Source of the DNA: Halisarca cf. caerulea
Lineage: Eukaryota; Porifera; Demospongiae; Chondrillida; Halisarcidae
Direction of reading: 5' to 3'
Assembly: GCA_963170055.1 (NCBI GenBank)
Contig: CAUJGJ010000001.1
Coordinates: 2,976,201-2,993,700 of the forward strand
Length of the DNA: 17,500 nucleotides
Below the pieces are notes generated by a model. The model was given only the letters and a program-made list of their open reading frames with translations, searched no databases and was not told the origin of the DNA. Both the position numbers and the translations under genes were made by a program. Shown here one piece after another: positions 1 to 17,500 of the stretch. Position 1 is the first letter of the stretch; every line of letters starts with the position of its first letter.

Positions 1-140
1 GAACCTCTCTACAAAGGACGCAGCTGGAGGTCACAAAATACATCTTCCTTATAGTTCCAATACATTTTGAGCCTCCCAAAGAGAACAATCTCCTTACAAA
101 GGACAAAAAGACTGTCTCAAAGTCATAGAGTCCTCAGTAG
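1..140. mobile_element. Left-truncated copy of a TA-flanked inverted-repeat element
   Basis: This stretch aligns by eye with 2884-3029: both carry acctctctacaaaggac, then atacattttg, then ctccttacaaaggaca, in the same order and spacing. It lacks the left terminus, which would lie before base 1. The following bases to about 235 have similar motifs (ccggacacctcaggacc, aaggtgtcctcatttcggg) and may be another piece of the same family. Confidence -1.
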
Positions 141-1223
141 TTTAGTTTATTCAGAGACTCTATTCCGGACACCTCAGGACCAAAGGCCCTGGTTATCAAG
201 GTGTCCTCATTTCGGGGGTGACACATGTACTATGGCTTATTATAAGCAGATCATTAGGCTCCGGTGGTATGTGCCCACATTAGGCCATGCAAAATTTTTT
301 TTTTTATGTTTCAGGTCCCCCTTCTTGGTCCAAAAATTGGAGGAAAAAAGAAAAAGAAAGAAAAATCAGTGAGCACGCTGGGTTCAAACCCTAATCAAAA
401 TATTGTAGAAATCAAGTACAACATGTGCGTCCAGCATAAACACATCAGTGCACAACCATTGTGTCATTGTGAGACTAGTGGCTGTCTGATCCCATACAGA
501 CATGCACTCTCTGCCTATAATTGTGCTTCGTAAGTTTGTATCATCTTTCAGCTTGCTTTGCTTCAACATTTACTTGTAACTTAGCATTAATAGTATCTGA
601 CTGTATGTGTTCAGTTATAAGGGATATACTTGACAATGTATGAATGCCTTTCAAATGATGAGATTAAAAACTCAAAAAAAAGAAATAAACCCTGGTGGCC
701 TGGTTAATTTTCAATATGACCTACAGCAGAAACATATTATTTACTTTGTGTGGCCTTAGAGGGGTGTCTGCAATTCAGGGGTCTGGAAAGGGATTCCACT
801 GTACGCATCTAGTATTATGCATGAGTCATTTGATAGTATATGATGAAATTGGAGAATCTGTGATAAGAAGTGTGCACTTGACACAGCATACACAGTGTAA
901 TGTTGCACACTTCACGTGTAGAATAGTTCAAACATTTTGCATATCTTGTAAGTCAGCCATGGAAGACTTCTAGATCCCGTCAAAAATGATAAGTTTTAAG
1001 CCATTCTGTGGCACACTTGTACAAAAAGTGAAACTGATACGCAGTAAACTACAGAATCATGTTGTGTTCACACTGTTAAATAATACTAATGGTGTCAGTA
1101 GTAATTTAAACATCACCAAATGAACATTTTCAAATACTGAAGACAACACATTGCACAATTAACAACATCCCGAACAGGGTAGTGGAGAGTTGGAAGAAGG
1201 GTTGCTAGTCTGGCTGTCCAGCA
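140..1223. other. 3' flank of gene A, no gene seen
   Basis: This is AT-rich, single-copy-looking DNA. Open frames here are short, start at random and lack domain features or good splice context. A tRNA-like B-box (ggttcaaaccc, 379-392 region) occurs without an A-box or a cloverleaf. The 3' UTR of gene A should occupy the part just below 1224, but its end could not be placed. Confidence -1.
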
Positions 1224-10441
<9,218 letters not shown>

Positions 10442-10520
10442 CTCCAGTCTCCGCTCTACTAAATTCAAGATATCAACGAACTTAGGATAAAGAAATTAAT
10501 ACTTAGAGATAGAGCAATGT

Positions 10521-10530
10521 CATTTATATC
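10521..10530 (-). promoter_or_regulatory. TATA-like box upstream of gene A
   Basis: On the minus strand the sequence GATATAAATG lies about 80 nt upstream of the gene A ATG. The position would suit a short 5' UTR. This is a sequence match in AT-rich DNA only, so it is weak; a 5' UTR intron or another start region is equally possible. Confidence -1.
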
Positions 10531-10584
10531 TGATTTACAGCCGCTGCGGCTACGGACCAATAGACACCACGCACTGGAAAGCTG

Positions 10585-10697
10585 CTAGTCTGGCGTTGCA
10601 GACCGTCCAATCTCGCTCGGCCATCTTTCGGGGACGCCTGGAACGGAGCCTCGTTCGCCCGGTGGCGTCAGTCCCCGAAAAATGGCCGAGTGAGATT
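10585..10697. mobile_element. MITE upstream of gene A
   Basis: The arms are AATCTCGCTCGGCCATC then TTTCGGGGAC (10609-10635) and their inverse at 10671-10697, with few mismatches. The outer left sequence CTAGTCTGGCGTTGC (10585-10599) recurs at 8420-8434 (one base different) and inverted at 12132-12151, marking a family end. The element sits about 150-250 nt upstream of the gene A ATG. Confidence -1.
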
Positions 10698-10721
10698 CAG
10701 TATCAGTATCAGTATCAGTAT
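10698..10721. repeat. CAGTAT hexamer microsatellite
   Basis: Four perfect tandem copies of CAGTAT directly abut the right arm of the preceding element. Confidence -1.
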
Positions 10722-11096
10722 AATTATTATCTTGGAGATCCACTTAGCTAAAGGGCTACTTTGCAGGGATTCCAGCAATGAACACAAAACACAGAGTCTG
10801 ACACAAAATTTAAATTGGGAACGGTGCCAGGGATAAGCATGCATGAGCAATTTAATAAACACAATAATACTATGAACTAAGATCAATAATTTAAAATTGA
10901 AGTGCTTATAATAGAGTGGATGATGCAGCATGAGAAATCAAAGTGTATGTTATGTGAGGCCATATTATAATAATAAGAATCTGATCAATGACTTGAAGAA
11001 ATTTTATATCACACATGGTACATATTATAGAGTATACATGCATTTAGTGCACACATACAACGCACACATAAACATATATATTATTAATACAGTAAC
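10722..11096. other. Intergenic AT-rich stretch
   Basis: No gene is seen. The open frames here are short and of low complexity. Confidence -1.
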
Positions 11097-12125
11097 ATAC
11101 TTTATTAAATAATCAAGTTACATAGTTGCATTCCAGGCTTTTGCCATTCGATAGCTGAATGCCTTCTTTCCGTACTCGGATCTAATAGCCCGTGTTGTCA
11201 GTTGGGCTCGAGTAGCACTGCGTGTGGCATAGGAATGGGTTGATGCAATAGGCTCTGCTATATAGTAGTCTTAGATAAGAGGGAGTTCCTGCTCAGTTTG
11301 GGTGAATCACTTGTTTACATAATTTGATAAATTCCCTCTCTTTGATTTGTGAGTGGTTTCCAATTTACAATATTGAGGGCTTCAGAAGCAGATGACATCC
11401 TTGATCTCCTGAGAATGATGCGGACTACATAGTTCTGTAAACATTGTAAGCGTTTGGAATCAGTGCAGCTACAAACACTCCAAACTAGACTACAACAATT
11501 AATGCTGGATCCAATGTATGGTAGAAGCTGATCAATGCTTCTTTGGGCAAAAATCAACAAAGTCTGACTTGCATTTTAAACACAATTTGTTCAAAATATA
11601 CCTTTAACTGTCTGGTTTACGTGAGGACTCCAGTGTAAATGTTTATCGATAATAACTCCCGGTAGTTTGAATGTACTAACCTGCTCAATGTAGCAATCAT
11701 CAAATGTAATGTTCAGTGGAGGTGGGTGTGATCTTTGTTGATGGATAAGCATATTATACATTTTGTTTTTGATATTAAGTTAAGTTTCAGGCCATTATTT
11801 CTCATCCATGAGTTGACAGATGACATGCAGGGCGGAGTTCAAAGCAGATGCAATGACATCAGTTGATTCACCTGCACAATAGGTAGTTGTGTCATCTGCA
11901 AATAGGGCAGTATTTGAGGGCGGGTGAATGGTGCTTGGCAGATCATTGATAAACATGGAAAACAAGATTGGACCAAGGACGGAGCCTTGGGGCACACCTG
12001 CATTTACATTGACTAAAGATGACAAGTGATTATCAACACATACAGCTTGCTGTCTGCTATCGAGATATACGATCGGATAAATTGGCATAAAGAGTCTCCA
12101 AGGTGAAAGTAGTTAGTGAGTTTGT
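11097..12125 (-). mobile_element. 5'-truncated non-LTR retrotransposon (LINE) fragment
   Basis: On the minus strand the recognisable 3' part of a LINE ORF2 runs from a block like the fingers/palm boundary (FIRSY, then DSRQQAVCVDN) through PQGSVLGPILFSMFINDLP and the catalytic FADD block, a W-M-R-N-N-G-L-K-L-N block, an LPGVIIDKHLHWSPH block, and a C-terminal tail ending AFSYRMAKAWN, with TAA at 11120-11118. An AATAAA lies just after at 11106-11101. Motif order and the C-terminal tail fit the CR1/L2/Jockey group. No endonuclease domain is present; the 5' end meets a MITE-end sequence near 12132. Confidence -1.
11118..12088 (-). pseudogene. Reverse transcriptase remnant, frameshifted
   Basis: The frame with PQGS and FADD (12088-11795) stops inside the next motif. 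That motif (WMRNNGLKLNLISKTK) is in another frame. The LPGVIIDKHLHW block and the segment 11560-11315 (LQNYVVRIILRR, EALNIVNWKPL) return to the first frame with stops between. The C-terminal block 11228-11118 is in a third relation. At least three breaks are visible, so it cannot make an intact enzyme. Confidence -1.
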
Positions 12126-14065
12126 AGATTGGGTTGGCAACGCCAGACTAGAGAGCTGTGGGTATGGTGGTGTGTACTTACGGTCTGCCAAGTTATTTAA
12201 GATGGCCGGTGTCATCCAGAATATTGCTTCTGAGGGAATTTTGCACAGGCTCCCTCCATACATTGTTGGATAGCCTGAATGATAGATCCCTGATCCCAAC
12301 CCTACCCTATTCTGACCACGCCAGACTAACCCTACCCTAATCCTGACACAAATCAGCTACATGTAGACATGCCAAATTCTTAGGACCCTAGAACACCAGC
12401 ATAATCAGAAATGAAGCCAGCGAGGAACGCCAGTCCACCCCGGCCAGTAGCTTCTAGACATTCGATGCTAGGACTACTATATAGTGCTGTCAAGGTGGCA
12501 AAACTAGTCAGCTATAGAGGTTGCTTATAATGATGGGCCTATCTCAACCCTGTTTATGGCTACGATATCCTTTAAATTGTGGGCTTTATAGTCTAAGATT
12601 GAATTGACAATATGCTTGTCAATGAATTAATGTGACTCCGACAAAGGGTTTGCAAGGAAAGTAGCTGCAGATTCCGCTCCAGTGGATCGGCCCTGATGTA
12701 GCATGGCTTGTGCCAGGCTTATGGTATAGGTTGAGCCTCTAGCCAACTATCGAGAGTCTGACCATAATAATATTATAGATACTCTTCCTTAATAGTATCT
12801 GTGGTAAAAAAATGGATATTATAAGCATGATAATATATATTATATTAAAACTTAGTCTATAATACTACATCATGCATTCATTGGTGAAGCATTATTTTAA
12901 AACTTATAGGTTAAGAAGTTGGGCCAGACCTTGTCCAAAATATGTTTTAAGACATATATAGACTCTAGTAGTCTAAGATCGGCTTTGATGTCACACTAAT
13001 TATACTTAATGCATATGTAGTAACAGTTACTGTCATAATTGTTGCTCAAATACTATATAAATAGCCTGGCCCAGTGTCCTGCAACATGTTTGATGAATTT
13101 GGCAACATGTGGCTACAAGGACATGCATGCATAGTACAACATAAATTTGATATAATTACACAATACAAACAAAATAACATATAAATTTACACAACTACAT
13201 AGCTACCTTTACCGCTGCCATAAAATATTTTGAAAAATCTAATCCTAACCCAAGACTGAAAAGAGAAACGCTTGCATGCGCACTAAACTGCAGTGTCAGA
13301 ATCTGAGTAGTGTAATCACTTTGTACGGTGCAATGTTGGTGCCAAATGCAGAAGTGAACAGATATCTGTTATGGAGTGCGGGACTATGTATGTTGAGGTG
13401 ATACGGAAACAATATGGCCACCTATACATGCATGTGGGCTCAATAGTTGATTTTTATGTATGCAGGCTACCACAAATATTACTCAACTCTGACTCATTGA
13501 AATTGATGAAGACATGTACAAACCATTTCAGACCAAGGGAATGCATCTTAGAAGCCTCAATTCTAAAATGCATGGTTACATAGGCTACCATCAAAATAAT
13601 AGTCCATTAACTACATGGCAGAAAGCTTTTGCAGAAGGTATTGGTATTCTGTTCAAATAAGCTCAGCACAAAAATTGCACAAACATTATCCATTGACTCA
13701 ATCTGAAGAATGTGTGTACAAGATAAAGGCCTAGGAAACCTTATATGTTGCTAGATCCAAGCAACTGCAATGCATTAGTCAGGTGTAGCTGACCACGCTA
13801 GTTCTAAAGGGCCTCTGCCAGCATACCCGGTGATGTCATGGCTTCTTGACATGGTGCATGTGCACAGTGGGGTGACCAACAAACACTTAGGTCACATGTA
13901 ACATCAAAGATCTGACATAAACACAATTATAATTCTCAGATCTCAAATTGGCCAAAATTGATGATGCAGGATGCACGCATGGTGCAGGGTTACTTGGTGT
14001 TACCACTCATTACAGAAAACAGTCATACTTTAAATTACATCATATTAACAGAGCCATAATATGTA

Positions 14066-14086
14066 CCCCCCCCCCCCCCCCCCCCC
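14066..14086. repeat. C21 homopolymer
   Basis: An uninterrupted run of 21 C in intergenic DNA. The length may be unreliable, since such runs are error-prone in sequencing and assembly. Confidence -1.
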
Positions 14087-14411
14087 ATCACAAAAGCAGG
14101 CAGCTACGTATGTATGTATACCTTGTGTGGTGGGTGTCAGATTTGGTGAAAACCAACCCTTGAATCATTACATCTAACTCTGCACCAGACTAGGCTCTAG
14201 GCCATTGAATATTTTCGAAGCCTCCACTCCATATGACTGGAGAGCAGTGTGTGAATCAAGAGTTCACTTGCAAAGTAAAATTTTGTGAACATAAACTTAT
14301 TGAGAAATTTGTACTGTGATTGTGAGATAAAGAGGTGGTCCTTGAGAATGACTGTGTGGGGTACATGAGCTAAGCTAAGAATGGAACTGTGAAATTGAGA
14401 AATTGATGATT

Positions 14412-14464
14412 CTGAATCAAACAAAATGGTGATCTGTCCTGAATCAAACAAAATGGCATCTGTC
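14412..14464. repeat. Two-copy tandem repeat downstream of gene B
   Basis: The unit ctgaatcaaacaaaatgg, then (t)g/c-atctgtc, occurs at 14412-14438 and 14439-14464 with a one-base length difference. It lies about 45 nt beyond the gene B stop and so probably in its 3' UTR. Confidence -1.
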
Positions 14465-14506
14465 CGGAATAAATACACGGTGACCAAACAATGATGAATA
14501 CAGCAA

Positions 14507-16638
<2,132 letters not shown>

Positions 16639-17500
16639 CTACAATTGGACGAGAACACACAGTCACACACACTACACTAGAATCTTACTGTAGCATTACA
16701 CTGATTACCCAGGGTAACTGCACACTCTATTCACTATGTACACCAGAAAGTGACTATGTGCAACCCGTCTCAAATTCCAACTAGCTGCAACATAACCTGG
16801 GAACTTTGATACTTGAGCCTAATAGGTTGAATATCTACGCATGCAGGATGACATGAATTCGTTCACTACACCATAGCAGCATGGCAGCATACAAGTGACA
16901 CTGTGCTATGTTATATGCGCTTATAGTAGACTGAAATCAACAATGAAGTACCTACTAGTACAGTAGGTCTATCATATTCGCCCCCTCCTCCAACTTAAGA
17001 ACATCTTCCTACAACTACTGTATGTATACTGTATGTCAAATTCACTGTACATGTGTTGTACCACAAACACATAAAACTGCACGTTGGGAAAATTATGACT
17101 GCAAATTTCACTAATCGCTTCATTTCGAGGGACACAGCAACTTCACGAGGGTCGCCATCCTACTATTGCGCAAGCACTAGGTCATGATTATTCACAAAAT
17201 TTTAAAAATGTTTGTGAAAGAACCTTATAAACTTGCTAGTCCACTATTGCATGCAAAAGCTTCCAAAGGTAGGTCTACATTTACAGACTCTGTGAACATG
17301 CAGAATGTGTACTGTACTTGAGGATAACGTGTATTAGGTGCTAATTTTTGTATGGCGTATATTCGCGAATCGATAACTTGGTTGTAATTCGCGATTTTAG
17401 TTTTGTGAATGAACCAGTACCTACTATATCTTAGACAAACAGACTATATTGTATCTAACCAAATATTCATGACTGAATTTTGTAAATGCAGGTTCATTTG
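16639..17500 (-). other. Gene B intron, running out of the window
   Basis: At least 862 nt with no segment resembling carrier repeat 2 on the minus strand. There is a short inverted repeat (ttcacaaaattt, atgtttgtgaa, 17190-17220) and attcgcgaat-type motifs near 17361-17395. Nothing else recognised. Confidence -1.

Larger units (their letters stand above)
12126..14506. other. Intergenic region between gene B and the LINE fragment
   Basis: No gene is recognised. At 12132-12151 there is an inverted copy of the MITE end (gcaacgccagactag). CCCTA-like units cluster at 12299-12340. 12340-14040 is AT-rich with small palindromes only. A C homopolymer and a short tandem repeat follow. The part next to 14507 should include the 3' UTR of gene B. 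Confidence -1.

Noticed and set aside
370..395. tRNA-like B-box ggttcaaaccc
   Set aside because: No A-box, acceptor stem or cloverleaf can be built around it.
1203..1216. ctagtctggc next to the gene A stop, like the MITE terminus
   Set aside because: Only about 10 bases match and no element body follows; likely chance.
12057..12340. Open frames on both strands (80 and 60 codons)
   Set aside because: They overlap the LINE 5' edge and a MITE end; neither resembles a known domain or continues the reverse transcriptase frame.
14197..14487. 96-codon minus-strand open frame downstream of gene B
   Set aside because: Lies just past the gene B stop and is partly made by a tandem repeat; more likely 3' UTR.

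Overview
The window is eukaryotic, probably from a marine invertebrate. It is AT-rich, with long CA/GT and AT microsatellites, many short terminal-inverted-repeat elements, a decayed non-LTR retrotransposon, and protein-coding exons separated by GT-AG introns. The repeat style resembles demosponge genomes, but that is an impression and not a proof. Nothing prokaryotic is present: no operons, ribosome binding sites or CRISPR.

The coding content is two tandem genes on the minus strand, both mitochondrial carrier (SLC25) family members closest to the ornithine/citrulline carrier ORNT1 (SLC25A15). Gene A is complete in the window. It has five exons, read from high to low coordinate: 10441-9957, 7569-7412, 5864-5773, 1863-1803 and 1342-1224. 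Together they give 915 nt, or 304 residues plus stop, the family's usual length of about 300, with all three PX[D/E]XX[K/R] signatures. Exon 4 is only 61 nt and was found by splice-site and phase logic. Gene B is partial. Its last three exons are at 16638-16547, 15437-15377 and 14640-14507, and its first two lie beyond base 17500. The two genes share the same exon boundaries, intron phases and internal exon lengths (92 and 61 nt), but their proteins are well diverged, so this is an old tandem duplication.

Layout: 1-1223 is the 3' flank of gene A with a copy of a TA-flanked repeat. 1224-10441 is gene A, whose introns hold CA and AT microsatellites, small inverted-repeat elements, a near-perfect 43-bp palindrome and a GC-richer island (4416-4790). 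10442-14506 is intergenic. It holds a small inverted-repeat element close to the gene A start, a frameshifted LINE reverse transcriptase fragment (about 11097-12125, minus strand), a 21-nt C run and a short tandem repeat. 14507-16638 is the 3' half of gene B, with a G-quadruplex-prone tract and a CA array placed against its acceptor sites. 16639-17500 is gene B intron.

If both genes are expressed, they would make two inner-mitochondrial-membrane carriers for basic amino acids. No unmistakably new system was found. The most unusual material is the simple-sequence DNA crowded against splice sites in both paralogs, the palindrome plus GC island in intron 3 of gene A, and a phase-compatible cryptic terminal exon in the same intron.
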